A DNA stretch of 64,000 nucleotides from Dethiobacter sp. (GTDB lineage Bacteria > Bacillota > Dethiobacteria > Dethiobacterales > Dethiobacteraceae): positions 22,801 through 86,800 of the forward strand of contig DYEY01000057.1 of assembly GCA_020725465.1 (NCBI GenBank). Reading direction: 5' to 3'. Within the stretch, counting starts at the first letter, position 1, and each line of letters opens with the position of its first letter. Position numbers and translations under genes: made by a program. Positions 17,257-26,741 of the stretch are shown piece after piece. Below the pieces are notes generated by a model, which was not told where the DNA came from, ran no database searches, and saw nothing but the letters and a program-made list of their open reading frames with translations.

Positions 17257-18630
17257 ATGGAAAAGAAACAGATTGCTGCAGAGAAACGTTTAGACGGGAC
17301 TGGGGCTTTGCCGGATAACAGGCGCATACTGAAATTGCGCTGGATCATGTGGCTGGCGCTGTCACTGATATACATAATCAGCTTTTTCCACCGGGTGGCG
17401 CCGACGGTGGTGGCGCCGGACCTGATGGCTGCCTTCCGCACTACAGGTGCCGGCCTTGGCAACCTGGGTTCGATCTATTTTTATGTTTACGCGCTGATGC
17501 AGATCCCGTCTGGCATCCTGGCGGACACGCTGGGGCCGCGCAAAACGGCGGCCATGGGAGCGCTGGTGGCCGGGGCCGGTTCCTTTGTTTTCGGTCTGGC
17601 GCCCGCGCTGTGGGTGGCATACCTGGGACGTTTCCTGGTGGGCCTTGGCGTTTCTTTTACCTTTGTCTGCATCCTTAAATTCGGAGCGGAATGGTTCCGG
17701 GAAAACGAATTCGGAACGCTCACCGGACTTACCCTTTTTGCCGGCAACCTTGGTTCACTTTTTGGGGTTAAGGCGCTGGACAGCATGGTGGCGGCTGCGG
17801 GGTGGCGGGCGTCTTTTCAGGTAACCGGTGGAGTAACAGCAGGGTTTGCTGTCCTGGCCTGGCTCGTGGTCAGGGACCGCCCGTCTTTGCTTGGGTTGCC
17901 CGGCATCAAGCACCCGGAAGGCCGTGGAAATCCTGCAACTGGCGAAAAACAGGACCTTTGGCCGGGTATCAGGGCTACCTTGCGCAATGCCCGCATCTGG
18001 CCCACGGTGATAATGAGCTTTGGTGTTTACGGCGCCCTGATTGCGTTTAAAGGTATGTGGATGGTCCCCTACCTGACGCAGGTTTACGGCCTTACCAGAG
18101 ATCAGGCCGCCAATTACGTGCTCATTGCGCTGCTGGCCGGGACGCTGGGTCCCCTTATCATGGGATATGTCTCGGATAAAATCAGCAGACGCAAACTGCC
18201 CATGCTGGTTCTGACGCCGCTTTACCTTTTAATGTGGCTGGTACTGGCCTTCTGGAACGGAGGAAGGCCACCACTGGCGGTAATGCCCTGCCTGGTGTTC
18301 ACCCTGGCCTTCCTGGCTTCGCCTGCTTCGCTTATCTGGGCCTGCGCCAAGGAGATAAGCCACCCTTCATTGGTGGGCATCGCCACCGGGATTGCCAATA
18401 TCGGCAGTTTTGTAGGCGCCGCCCTTTTACAACCGTTCTTTGGCTACATCCTGGACCGGGGTTGGCAGGGGGCGCTGGAGGGAGGGGTGAGGGTATACCC
18501 ACTGGCCGCGTACCGGTCAGGTTTTTTGATTCTGTCCCTGGTGGTGGCGGTAAGCCTGGTAAGCCTGTTTTTTATCAAAGAGACAAACTGCCGCAATATT
18601 TATAACGGCGGTGAAAACGGCGCGGCCTGA
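17257..18630 (+). CDS. MFS transporter
   Basis: 457 residues with twelve predicted helices. The family loop between helices 2 and 3 is GILADTLGPRKTAAMG and its counterpart in the second half is GYVSDKISRRKLP. The sequence resembles sugar-phosphate/organic-acid permeases of the major facilitator superfamily but substrate cannot be assigned. Ribosome site before the ATG at 17257 is weak. A metallo-hydrolase gene follows after 30 nt and could belong to the same transcript. Confidence 0.88.
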   Translation: MEKKQIAAEKRLDGTGALPDNRRILKLRWIMWLALSLIYIISFFHRVAPTVVAPDLMAAFRTTGAGLGNLGSIYFYVYALMQIPSGILADTLGPRKTAAMGALVAGAGSFVFGLAPALWVAYLGRFLVGLGVSFTFVCILKFGAEWFRENEFGTLTGLTLFAGNLGSLFGVKALDSMVAAAGWRASFQVTGGVTAGFAVLAWLVVRDRPSLLGLPGIKHPEGRGNPATGEKQDLWPGIRATLRNARIWPTVIMSFGVYGALIAFKGMWMVPYLTQVYGLTRDQAANYVLIALLAGTLGPLIMGYVSDKISRRKLPMLVLTPLYLLMWLVLAFWNGGRPPLAVMPCLVFTLAFLASPASLIWACAKEISHPSLVGIATGIANIGSFVGAALLQPFFGYILDRGWQGALEGGVRVYPLAAYRSGFLILSLVVAVSLVSLFFIKETNCRNIYNGGENGAA

Positions 18631-18660
18631 ACTGTGTTGCGGCCGCAAGGAGGAGTAATA

Positions 18661-19644
18661 ATGGTGGAGGAGATTTACCCCGGCCTGTACCGGATCCTGG
18701 TCCCCATCCCGCAAAACCCGCTGAAGGAGCTAAACTCCTATGTCATCAGGGGCGGGGAGCGAAACCTTATTATTGATACCGGCATGAACAGGGTGGAATG
18801 TGAAAGCGCCCTGCTCCAAGGCCTGCGGGAACTGAAGGTCGACCTGGAACGGACGGACCTGTTCATCACCCATATGCACGCCGACCACTCCGGACTGATT
18901 GCCGCCATGGCCCGCGCAAACACCAAAGTATATTGCAGCGGCCCGGACGCTGAAATAATTAACTACGACCACAGCCAGTGGGAAAGGATGAGGGTGTTTG
19001 TCCTGATGGGCGGTTTCCCGGCGGACGAGTTCGACCGTGCCATCACCAGGCACCCCGGCTTTAAGTACAGGTGCCGCGAGGTCATTGATTTTACAGTGGT
19101 CCAAGACGGTGACCGGCTAACGGTGGGAGATTACAGCTTCACCTGCGTCTCAACGCCGGGCCACACCAGGGGGCACATGTGCCTGTATGAAGCGGACAAA
19201 AAAATCCTCATTTCCGGCGACCACATCCTGGGTGACATTACACCCAACATCTCGCTCTGGTCCGACACGGAGAACCCGCTGGCCGATTACCTGGCCAGCC
19301 TGGACAAAACAGGCAGGCTGGATATACAGGTCGTCCTGCCCGGCCACCGCAGCCTGATCAGCGACTGTTATGCCCGCATCGCGGAGCTGAAAGAACACCA
19401 CCGCCTCCGGGCGGAAGAAGTCCTGACCATCCTGGAAGGTGGCGAGCAAAACGCTTACCAGGTCGCCGCACGGATGACCTGGGATATGACTTATGACACC
19501 TTTGAGCTGTTCCCCATCGCCCAGAAATGGTTTGCTGCGGGCGAGGCCCTGGCCCATCTCAAATTTCTTGAAGGCGAAGGCAGGATCAGGCGTCGCCTGA
19601 AGGACGGCTATGCCCTGTTTTCCCTGCGCCACCAGGAGGAGTAA
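18661..19644 (+). CDS. MBL-fold metallo-hydrolase
   Basis: 327 residues with the zinc motif HMHADHSG near residue 70, a second metal histidine in STPGHTRGHM and a metal aspartate in ISGDHILGD, so the site is complete. A C-terminal helical extension (residues about 235-327) resembles the winged-helix-like tail of LACTB2/hydroxyacylglutathione-hydrolase-like members. Start at ATG 18661 after AAGGAGGAG. It is followed by a DUF2889-like gene after 3 nt and then a nitroreductase, forming a likely operon; possible detoxification of thioester or lactone compounds is a guess. Confidence 0.88.
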   Translation: MVEEIYPGLYRILVPIPQNPLKELNSYVIRGGERNLIIDTGMNRVECESALLQGLRELKVDLERTDLFITHMHADHSGLIAAMARANTKVYCSGPDAEIINYDHSQWERMRVFVLMGGFPADEFDRAITRHPGFKYRCREVIDFTVVQDGDRLTVGDYSFTCVSTPGHTRGHMCLYEADKKILISGDHILGDITPNISLWSDTENPLADYLASLDKTGRLDIQVVLPGHRSLISDCYARIAELKEHHRLRAEEVLTILEGGEQNAYQVAARMTWDMTYDTFELFPIAQKWFAAGEALAHLKFLEGEGRIRRRLKDGYALFSLRHQEE

Positions 19645-19647
19645 GCC

Positions 19648-20487
19648 ATGCTCTGTCTTTTTCAGAGAGACTTTCATGTTTCTGTAAACGGCGTCCCGGG
19701 CGGCAAGCTGAGAGCCGAAACCCGGTACCGGGACACCAGGGGCGAAGTTATCGCCAAACTGTTGGTGGACAGGAAGACTTTCAGCATTGAGAGCGCCTGC
19801 CTGGAAACCCACCGTGATATGTGGCGGGAAGAAATAGTTGAAGTTAAGGAACTTGCGGGTATAGAAGCCTACCTTGGCGCCGGGCCGCAGCTGAAAAAAG
19901 CATTCCGGTCTCTGTCCGAACCACTGGCCGCCCCCCTTTTTGCCGAAACGGTGAGAGGCATTATCCAGGCGGAAACCTTCCTCTTTAAGGAGAGGGGTTA
20001 TACCGATGCGGCGGCATACAGCAGGTACTGGGAAGAAATGTATAGCGGCACCTGCCGCTACTACAGCAACCTGGACCGGGTAAGCAGGCACTGGGATGAG
20101 TATGTTCCGGAAAGCACCCGCAGCGGCTACCTTTTCCTGCGGTCCAAAACCTGCTTCCTGTACGCTACGGGTCCGGAAGAATACCTGGTTGCCGGCGGCA
20201 TCAGCGATACCTTTCACGAAATGAACGCCTGTCTTTACTTCAGGGGGAATGGGCTGGCACAGGCGGAAGCAAACCTGCTGCGCGTCCCCGATGACGTCTG
20301 CAAAGAAGCCGCTTCATTTTTTGGCGGGCTTGTTGTTCCGGACGTCCAAAACCTGACCAAAAAAGAAATCTCCGCATATTTAGGAGGGGAGCAGGGCTGT
20401 GTCCACCTCACAGACCTGGTGGACGACGCGGTAACAACCCTGAAGTACTACCGGCAGCACCCCTGGGACCAGGGTGAGCATACCTGA
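19648..20487 (+). CDS. DUF2889-like protein
   Basis: 279 residues, soluble, three nucleotides after the metallo-hydrolase stop. The C-terminal segment (GCVHLTDLVDDAVTTLKYY) and the N-terminal domain resemble DUF2889, a family seen beside acyl-CoA or aromatic-compound genes. The middle contains several conserved-looking Cys and His residues (KTCFLY, TFHEMNACLYF) that might bind metal. No catalytic motif is recognisable and the family call is tentative. Confidence 0.55.
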   Translation: MLCLFQRDFHVSVNGVPGGKLRAETRYRDTRGEVIAKLLVDRKTFSIESACLETHRDMWREEIVEVKELAGIEAYLGAGPQLKKAFRSLSEPLAAPLFAETVRGIIQAETFLFKERGYTDAAAYSRYWEEMYSGTCRYYSNLDRVSRHWDEYVPESTRSGYLFLRSKTCFLYATGPEEYLVAGGISDTFHEMNACLYFRGNGLAQAEANLLRVPDDVCKEAASFFGGLVVPDVQNLTKKEISAYLGGEQGCVHLTDLVDDAVTTLKYYRQHPWDQGEHT

Positions 20488-20512
20488 TATACAGAAAGGA
20501 GAATGCACAAGG

Positions 20513-21112
20513 ATGGAACTGATGGAGGCCATCAGCCGCAGGAGATCTATCCGCAGGTTTAAGCCCCGGCCGGTGGAGGCGGAAAAAATTACGGCGTTGC
20601 TGGAGGCGGCAAGGCTGGCGCCTTCCGGCACCAACATACAGCCCTGGCGCTTTATCGCCGTCACCAGCGCGGAAATGCGGGGCAAACTGGCTGCCGGCAC
20701 CCTGAAATTCGTGGGTGAAGCGCCCCTGATTATGGTCTGCTGCGCCGACCTCACCGCCGGAGAACGCAGGCCGGAGCGCATCAGCGAGCTGAAAGCCGCC
20801 GGCGCCTTTGCCGGCACCGAACTGGAAAACATGTCTTTTGCCGATTACCAGGCCGGGCGTGATCCGGTTGCCGAACGCGCCTATCTGAACCTGAATGTGG
20901 CCATCGCCATCGAACACATGGTACTGCGGGGTGTCGACCTTGGCCTGGGCAGCTGCTGGGTGTTCATGTTCAGCCGCAAAAAGGTGGCTGAACTTTTCAA
21001 CCTGCCTGAGCACATTCAGCCCCTTGCCCTGGTACCTTTTGGCTACCCTGACCAGGATCCGCCGCCCCGTCCCCGTTTTCCTCTGGACAGGATTTTTCTG
21101 GGAGAATACTGA
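20513..21112 (+). CDS. Nitroreductase family protein
   Basis: FMN-dependent oxidoreductase of 199 residues. It starts with the classic motif MELMEAISRRRSIRRFKPRP that binds the FMN phosphate, continues with ARLAPSGTNIQPWRF, and has GLGSCWVF and LVPFGYPD near the C-terminus. AAAGGAG lies 11 nt before the ATG at 20513. Probably uses NAD(P)H; the physiological acceptor is unknown. Confidence 0.9.
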   Translation: MELMEAISRRRSIRRFKPRPVEAEKITALLEAARLAPSGTNIQPWRFIAVTSAEMRGKLAAGTLKFVGEAPLIMVCCADLTAGERRPERISELKAAGAFAGTELENMSFADYQAGRDPVAERAYLNLNVAIAIEHMVLRGVDLGLGSCWVFMFSRKKVAELFNLPEHIQPLALVPFGYPDQDPPPRPRFPLDRIFLGEY

Positions 21113-21220
21113 TAAGGAAAATAAATAGTTGAAGTGGAGAGGGAAAATCAATTATATTATTAATGGAAGATTTAAGGAAAATTTTCACAACTGCCCAATA
21201 AAACAAAGGAGGTTGATTCT

Positions 21221-21853
21221 ATGTCAATGACAGCAAAAAGCTGCAGCGATTTCCTGGAGGTGCTGGCCTCCAAGGCGCCGGTGCCCGGCGGCGGCGGCGC
21301 CGCGGCCATGGGGGGGGCTATCGGCATGGCCCTGTCCAATATGGTGGGGAACCTGACCGTCGGCAAGAAGAAATATGCCGATGTGGAGGAAGAAGTTAAG
21401 GAACTGCTGGACAAGGGTTATAAGATCATCGAGGAACTGAAACTCCTGGTGGATAAGGACGCCGAGGTCTTTGAACCGCTGTCCAAAGCTTACAGCATGC
21501 CCAAGGAAACCCCGGAACAGGCGAAATTAAAGGAGGAAACCCTGGAGGCTTGCTCCAAGGTGGCCTGCTCCGTCCCCCTGGACATTATGCGCAAATCCTA
21601 CGAAGGTATAAAAATACACCAACGCATGGGTCAGATCGGCACTCTCATCGCCATCTCCGATGTGGGCTGCGGTGTGGTTTTCCTTAAAGCGGCCTTAATC
21701 AGCGGCTACCTGAACGTTATTATCAACCTCAATACCATTAAGGACCAGGAATACGTTGCCACGGTAACCGAAGAAATCAACCGCCTGTTGGAGGAAGGAA
21801 GCAAGGTGGCCGATGCCACACTGGACTTGGTTATCGGGAAGATTAAGAAATAG
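21221..21853 (+). CDS. fchA: Methenyl-tetrahydrofolate cyclohydrolase (FchA)
   Basis: 210-residue protein of the formiminotransferase-cyclodeaminase fold. The glycine loop APVPGGGGAAAMGGAIG and the helix KKYADVEEEV are diagnostic. In acetogens and syntrophs FchA converts 5,10-methenyl-THF to 10-formyl-THF in the methyl branch of the Wood-Ljungdahl pathway. It lies 39 nt before folD, whose own cyclohydrolase residues are lost, so this gene must supply that step. AAAGGAGG ribosome site. Confidence 0.9.
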   Translation: MSMTAKSCSDFLEVLASKAPVPGGGGAAAMGGAIGMALSNMVGNLTVGKKKYADVEEEVKELLDKGYKIIEELKLLVDKDAEVFEPLSKAYSMPKETPEQAKLKEETLEACSKVACSVPLDIMRKSYEGIKIHQRMGQIGTLIAISDVGCGVVFLKAALISGYLNVIINLNTIKDQEYVATVTEEINRLLEEGSKVADATLDLVIGKIKK

Positions 21854-21892
21854 CAGAAGAAGTTAAAACTCATGAATTAAGGAGGTTTTGGA

Positions 21893-22750
21893 ATGGCCGA
21901 GGTATTGAGAGGGAAACCGGTGGTCGACGCCATGAAGGAAGATCTGACAAAAAGGGTGGAAGCCCTGAAAGCCAGGGGTATCACCCCGAAACTGGGTATC
22001 ATCCGGGTCGGCGCCCGTCCGGACGACCTGTTTTACGAAGGAGGCGCCAAGAAAACCTGTGACTCCATCGGGCTTGCCTGGCAGGTCTTTGAGTACCCGC
22101 AGGATGTCTCCCAGGAAGAGTTCGAAAAGGCGGTAAAGGCTGTGGGTGACGACAAGGAAGTAAACGGCATCCTCATGTTTGCCCCATTGCCCAAGCACCT
22201 GGACGAAAAGAAAATCCGCAACCTGATTCCCGTGGAAAAAGACGTGGACTGCATGAGCCTGGCCAGTGCCGGCAAAGTGTTCGCCGATGAAGCCACCGGC
22301 TTCCCGCCCTGTACTCCAACTGCCTGCATGGACATCCTGAAGTTCTATAATGTACCTCTGAAAGGGAAAAAAGTGGTGGTCCTGGGCCGCTCGCTGGTGG
22401 TAGGCAAGCCGGTGGCCATGCTCCTGCTCCGGGAGCACGCCACCGTTACCATCTGCCACTCCCGTACCGAGAACCTGCCCGCCGTCTGTGCCGATGCCGA
22501 AATCCTGGTCGCCGCCGTGGGCAAAGCCAAAATGGTGGACGCCTCCTACGTCAGGCCGGGCCAGGTTGTAATTGACGTCGGCATTAACGCCGACCCCGAC
22601 AACCCCGGCAAATATTGCGGCGACGTGGACTACGCCTCCGTGGAACCCATCGTGGCGAAAATCACTCCGGTACCAGGCGGCGTCGGCTCCGTCACCACCA
22701 TGGTGCTCTGCAAGCAGACCATCATGGCCTGCGAAATGCAAAACGCCTGA
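21893..22750 (+). CDS. folD: Methylene-tetrahydrofolate dehydrogenase (FolD), cyclohydrolase site lost
   Basis: 285-residue FolD homologue, NAD(P)-binding motif [18 protein letters not shown]. In bifunctional FolD the cyclohydrolase lysine is in Y-V-x-S-K; here the ungapped match is Tyr48-Glu-Gly-Gly-Ala52, so Lys is Ala. The assisting Gln in ILVQLPLP is Phe96 (ILMFAPLP). The Asp of KDVD (117-119) is kept. It should therefore be a dehydrogenase only, oxidising or reducing methylene/methenyl-THF, paired with FchA upstream. Length and cofactor domain are normal. AAGGAGG site before the ATG. Strong terminator after the gene. Confidence 0.92.
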   Translation: MAEVLRGKPVVDAMKEDLTKRVEALKARGITPKLGIIRVGARPDDLFYEGGAKKTCDSIGLAWQVFEYPQDVSQEEFEKAVKAVGDDKEVNGILMFAPLPKHLDEKKIRNLIPVEKDVDCMSLASAGKVFADEATGFPPCTPTACMDILKFYNVPLKGKKVVVLGRSLVVGKPVAMLLLREHATVTICHSRTENLPAVCADAEILVAAVGKAKMVDASYVRPGQVVIDVGINADPDNPGKYCGDVDYASVEPIVAKITPVPGGVGSVTTMVLCKQTIMACEMQNA

Positions 22751-22781
22751 ACCCCAAGATACTAACCACGGTTTTAAAAAA

Positions 22782-22816
22782 GGACCATCCCCGCCAACCG
22801 GGGACGGTCCTTTTTT
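22782..22816. terminator. Strong terminator after folD
   Basis: GGACC-A-TCCCCG pairs with CGGGGA-C-GGTCC (12 positions, one A/C mismatch, 5-nt loop), with TTTTTT after and AAAAAA before, so it can work in both directions. The 3' arm GGGGACGGTCCTTTT resembles the dispersed repeat core found at 32.1, 33.9 and 56.1 kb. Confidence 0.85.
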
Positions 22817-22865
22817 CGGTGTTCCAAGTGATTTGTCACCGGCGCCCGGGCCGGCCGCGCCTGTT

Positions 22866-23741
22866 TTATTCTTTTACAGGTTCAGGCCGGTTGACGGCCG
22901 GGTCCGCTCTGGCGCGCCAGTTAACAAAGGCTCCGGACAGTATCAGGGCGACACCCAGGAAACTAAAGGCATCGGGTATTTCACGGAAAAGAATGATACC
23001 GGTCATAATGGAGAAAATGGTAAGGCCGTAGGAATAGATGGAGAGGTCCCCTGCTTCAGCATACCGGTAAGAATGGGTCAGAAAAAACTGTCCCACAGTG
23101 GCAAACACACCCACTGCTATCAGAGCCAGAAATTGCGGCGGTGAGGGGACGATGAAACGTCCGCCCAGCAGGAAAGGCAATGAAGCCAGCGTGGTCAGGG
23201 CGGTGAAATAAAAGACGATGGTCTGGGGATGGTCGCTGTGGCGGAGATGGCGGATTTCCACGTAGGCCGCTCCGGCAAAAATGGCGGAAAACAGTCCGGC
23301 CAGGGCAGGGACAACCGTATAACCAGCTTCCGGCTTTATCACCAGCAGGACGCCGGTGAGTGCCAGTGCCAGAGCCGCCCCCTGCGCTTTAAGAATTTTT
23401 TCACCCAGAAACAGGGCTGAAAGGATAAGCACAAAAAAGGGGCTTAACTGGTTCAGGATTACCGCATTGGCCAGCGGCAGGTTATCAATGGCGTAAAAGT
23501 AAAGGAAAAGGGCGATCAGCCCGAAAACAGAACGCCATAGCAGGTGCCGGCGGTTATTGCCCAAATATGAGCCTCCTGACCTGTAAATAAGGCAGGCAGC
23601 TGCCAAAAAGCCCACAATGTTCCGGAAAAACAGTTTTTCTATGGTGGGGATGTCGCCGGACAGTTTTACGGCCGCCGCCATCAGGGCAAAAAAGAAGGAA
23701 GACAACACCATGTAAAGGATCCCTTTGTTTCTGTCTGTCAT
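22866..23741 (-). CDS. EamA family (DMT) exporter
   Basis: 291 residues with ten predicted helices in two EamA repeats (first ending near residue 140). The motif FFRNIVGFLAAACLIYR and the second-half GAAYVEIRHLRHSD are typical of the drug/metabolite transporter superfamily. It converges on folD across the bidirectional terminator. Substrate unknown. Confidence 0.87.
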   Translation of the reverse strand: MTDRNKGILYMVLSSFFFALMAAAVKLSGDIPTIEKLFFRNIVGFLAAACLIYRSGGSYLGNNRRHLLWRSVFGLIALFLYFYAIDNLPLANAVILNQLSPFFVLILSALFLGEKILKAQGAALALALTGVLLVIKPEAGYTVVPALAGLFSAIFAGAAYVEIRHLRHSDHPQTIVFYFTALTTLASLPFLLGGRFIVPSPPQFLALIAVGVFATVGQFFLTHSYRYAEAGDLSIYSYGLTIFSIMTGIILFREIPDAFSFLGVALILSGAFVNWRARADPAVNRPEPVKE

Positions 23742-23920
23742 AGCGCCTCCGGACTAATCGGTGCTGTGGCTAGTATACCAGAAATACGGCGGATATAAAT
23801 AATAAATTATCAGGAGTAACGGCTCTTCCTTTATGGCAGGAAAATCAGGTATGGCCAAAGAATAATGAACAGCATGACGCATATCTGTTACTAAGGAAAT
23901 AAACGACGGGAGGGATTACC

Positions 23921-24988
23921 ATGACCGACATTTCTGCCCTGTTGGGCGCTGAAGCTGAGTATTTGCTTGGGCACAGGTGCACTACGGTGGATAAAAAAAT
24001 GCTGCATCTGCCCGGTCCCGATTTTGTGGACAGGGTGTTCGCCCTCTCTGACCGCCCGGTACCGGTGCTGAGGAGCCTGCAGCAGTTTTTTAATCAAGGC
24101 CGCCTGAAAGGCACCGGCTACCTCTCCATCCTGCCGGTGGACCAGGGGATTGAACACTCCGGCGGCGCCTCCTTTGCGCCAAATCCCGCTTACTTTGATC
24201 CGGAGAACATTGTGCTGCTGGCCATGGAGGGAGGCTGCAACGGCGTAGCCTCCACCTTGGGTGTACTGGGCGCTGTGGCCAGGAAATACGCCCATAAAAT
24301 ACCTTTTATTGTTAAATTAAACCATAACGAATTCCTGTCTTACCCCAACAGTTATGACCAGATCATGTTTGCCGGCGTAAAGCAGGCGCGGGAACTGGGG
24401 GCGCTGGGAGTGGGCGCCACCATATATTTCGGCTCCGCTGAGTCCAAGCGCCAGATTCAGGAAGTATCGGCGGCTTTCCAGCTGGCGCATGAACTGGGCA
24501 TGTTCACCGTCCTCTGGTGCTACCTGCGCAACCCTTCGTTTAAAATTCAGGGGACGGACTATCATACCGCCGCTGACCTTACCGGGCAGGCCAACCACCT
24601 GGGCGTTACCATTGAGGCTGATATCGTCAAGCAAAAACTGCCCGAAACCAATGCCGGTTACCCGGCGGTCACTGCGCTTACCGGCAAAGAATTCGGCAAA
24701 ACCCACAAAAAAGTTTACAGCGACCTCACCACGGACCACCCCATCGACCTGACCCGCTACCAGGTGGTTAACTGTTATATGGGACGTGCCGGCCTGATCA
24801 ATTCCGGCGGGCCTTCCGGCCAAAACGACCTGGCTGAAGCTGTGCGCACCGCCGTCATTAACAAGCGGGCCGGCGGCATGGGCCTCATCTCCGGCCGCAA
24901 AGCCTTCCAGCGCCCCCTGTCCGACGGTGTGAAACTGCTGAACGCTATCCAGGACGTCTACCTTGACCCTACCGTAACCGTAGCTTAG
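23921..24988 (+). CDS. Class I fructose-bisphosphate aldolase (DhnA/FbaB type)
   Basis: 355 residues. [20 protein letters not shown] and the later [10 protein letters not shown] are typical of archaeal-type class I aldolases, which form a Schiff base with lysine; the lysine is probably in ADIVKQKLP. Gene length fits. In anaerobes this enzyme works in gluconeogenesis. GGGAGG site before the ATG. It is not obviously linked to the larB operon 128 nt downstream. Confidence 0.9.
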   Translation: MTDISALLGAEAEYLLGHRCTTVDKKMLHLPGPDFVDRVFALSDRPVPVLRSLQQFFNQGRLKGTGYLSILPVDQGIEHSGGASFAPNPAYFDPENIVLLAMEGGCNGVASTLGVLGAVARKYAHKIPFIVKLNHNEFLSYPNSYDQIMFAGVKQARELGALGVGATIYFGSAESKRQIQEVSAAFQLAHELGMFTVLWCYLRNPSFKIQGTDYHTAADLTGQANHLGVTIEADIVKQKLPETNAGYPAVTALTGKEFGKTHKKVYSDLTTDHPIDLTRYQVVNCYMGRAGLINSGGPSGQNDLAEAVRTAVINKRAGGMGLISGRKAFQRPLSDGVKLLNAIQDVYLDPTVTVA

Positions 24989-25084
24989 GAGCAGTATGCG
25001 GGTAATCAGGCCAAACCTGCCTGCACCAACAGGCGATTGATGGAGAACTGTTTCCGGTTGTTTACCATGGCTAAAGTTGAATTG

Positions 25085-25101
25085 GTTGAAACCTGACCCC
25101 A
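25085..25101 (+). repeat. Dispersed motif GTTGAAACCTGACCCCA, copy 1
   Basis: An exact 17-nt match to 46570-46586. In both places the motif ends a few bases before the ribosome site of a gene (larB here, yebC there). A shorter version (CTGACCCCA) precedes the CoA-binding gene at 46154-46162. Confidence 0.7.
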
Positions 25102-25116
25102 CGAAGGAGGAGCAGC

Positions 25117-25905
25117 ATGGACAGTGACCGCCTGCGCCGGCTTTTTGAGGATTACAAGGCCGGCAATAAAAATATGGAAGAGATAATGTCTGATCTGAAA
25201 AAACTGCCTTATGAGGACCTGGAGTTTGCCAAGGTGGATCATCACCGGGCGCTGCGCGGTGGTTTCCCGGAGGTGATATTCTGCCAGGGTAAGGCGCAGG
25301 ACCATATCGTAAAAATATTCGAAGCTCTGTCCCGCTGCAATTGCAACGTTCTGGCCACCAGGGCCTGGCCCGAGGCATACGCCGCTGTCAGCAAAGTCTG
25401 CCCCCGGGCTGTGTACCATGAAGCGGCCCGCATTATCAGCCTGGTTACCGAACCACCTCCCCACCGGGAAGGTAAAATCCTGGTGCTTTCCGCCGGCACC
25501 GCCGACATCCCGGTGGCTGAAGAGGCGGCGGTTACCGCTGAAGCGATGGGGCATAACGTGCAAAGGATCTATGACGTGGGGGTGGCAGGGATTCACCGCC
25601 TGTTTGCCCATCGGGACAGCCTGTTTGACGCCACCGTTATAATTGTTGTGGCCGGTATGGAGGGGGCGCTGGCCAGCGTGGTGGGCGGCCTGGTTGACAT
25701 ACCGGTTATCGCTGTGCCCACCAGCGTCGGTTACGGTGCCAATTTCGGCGGGTTGTCCGCCCTGCTCACCATGCTTAACAGCTGCGCCAAAGGGGTAGGG
25801 GTGGTAAACATCGACAACGGCTTCGGCGCGGCCACCCTGGCCGATGCAATTGTTCGCAGCGCCGCCCGCTTGGCTGCGGGAAAACAAAAAGGAGCGACAG
25901 CATGA
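25117..25905 (+). CDS. larB: Nickel-pincer cofactor synthase LarB
   Basis: 262-residue PurE-like carboxylase. LarB carboxylates and cleaves nicotinic acid adenine dinucleotide to make the pyridinium dicarboxylate precursor of the nickel pincer nucleotide. The N-terminal helical domain and the PurE-like core ([20 protein letters not shown], then [20 protein letters not shown]) match the family. It overlaps larE by 4 nt. No larC, the nickel-inserting enzyme, is in this cluster. Confidence 0.92.
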   Translation: MDSDRLRRLFEDYKAGNKNMEEIMSDLKKLPYEDLEFAKVDHHRALRGGFPEVIFCQGKAQDHIVKIFEALSRCNCNVLATRAWPEAYAAVSKVCPRAVYHEAARIISLVTEPPPHREGKILVLSAGTADIPVAEEAAVTAEAMGHNVQRIYDVGVAGIHRLFAHRDSLFDATVIIVVAGMEGALASVVGGLVDIPVIAVPTSVGYGANFGGLSALLTMLNSCAKGVGVVNIDNGFGAATLADAIVRSAARLAAGKQKGATA

Positions 25906-26729
25906 ACAGCATGGAAAAAAAACTGGTCGACCTGAAAGAAATCCTGGCCGGCTGCGGCAGCGCGCTGGTGGCTTTTTCCGGCGGTGCAGACAGCACTTTC
26001 CTGGCGGTGATGGCCGGGGAAGTACTGGGTGAGCGGGTGCTGGCGGTCACCGCAAGTTCCGCAACGTATCCGGACCACGAAGTGGCGGCTGCACTGGATC
26101 TGGCGGCAAAGCTGGGACTGCGCCACCTCACTGTCTATACCGAAGAGCTGGACAACGAAGATTTTGCCGCCAACCCGCCCGAGCGCTGCTACATCTGCAA
26201 AAGCGAGCTGTTTGGGAAACTGGCGGACGTGGCCCGGGAACACGGACTGGCTTTTGTTTTGGACGGCGCCAACTTTGATGACTTAAGCGACTTCCGGCCT
26301 GGCAGCCGGGCAGGCCGGGAACTGGGTGTGAGAAGCCCGCTCCAGGAAGCAGGGTTGACCAAGGCGGAAATCAGGGAGCTGTCGCGGAGCCTGGGTCTTC
26401 CTACCTGGGACAAGCCGTCTTTTGCCTGCCTTGCGTCGCGGTTTCCTTACGGCGAGCGCATAACCCGGAAGAAGCTGGCCATGGTGGGGGAGGCGGAAAA
26501 TTACCTCCATAGGCTTGGCTTCGGGCAGCTGCGGGTAAGGCACCACGGCAACCTGGCCCGCATTGAGCTGATCCCGGCCGAACTGGCCAAAGCCATCGCC
26601 TTGGCCGGGGATATTGTGGCCAGGCTTAAAACCATAGGCTATAAATATGTTACCCTGGATCTGCAGGGTTACCGCACCGGCAGCATGAACGAGGTCCTGG
26701 ACACCGCCACGTTAGGGCTTGGTCCCTGA
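25902..26729 (+). CDS. larE: Sacrificial sulfur transferase LarE
   Basis: 275-residue ATP pyrophosphatase-type enzyme with PP-loop AFSGGADST. The sacrificial sulfur donor cysteine is Cys176 ([14 protein letters not shown]), the same position as in Lactiplantibacillus LarE, so this is the single-use cysteine type rather than the [4Fe-4S] type. It adds sulfur to the LarB product in nickel pincer synthesis. Translationally coupled to larB, 12 nt before a molybdopterin-binding gene. Confidence 0.92.
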   Translation: MNSMEKKLVDLKEILAGCGSALVAFSGGADSTFLAVMAGEVLGERVLAVTASSATYPDHEVAAALDLAAKLGLRHLTVYTEELDNEDFAANPPERCYICKSELFGKLADVAREHGLAFVLDGANFDDLSDFRPGSRAGRELGVRSPLQEAGLTKAEIRELSRSLGLPTWDKPSFACLASRFPYGERITRKKLAMVGEAENYLHRLGFGQLRVRHHGNLARIELIPAELAKAIALAGDIVARLKTIGYKYVTLDLQGYRTGSMNEVLDTATLGLGP

Positions 26730-26741
26730 GGAGGTCTTCTT

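Noticed and set aside
22782..22816. Another copy of the dispersed 37-bp repeat
   Set aside because: It shares only GGGGACGGT-CTTTT, lacks the GTCAC end and is fully explained as the folD terminator.
24317..25378. Long minus-strand open frame opposite the aldolase and larB
   Set aside because: It lies antisense to two well-conserved genes, has no ribosome site or family motif, and is explained by GC-rich codon use.
25006..25887. 293-codon minus-strand frame opposite larB
   Set aside because: Shadow of larB with low-complexity His/Gly-rich composition and no recognisable domain.
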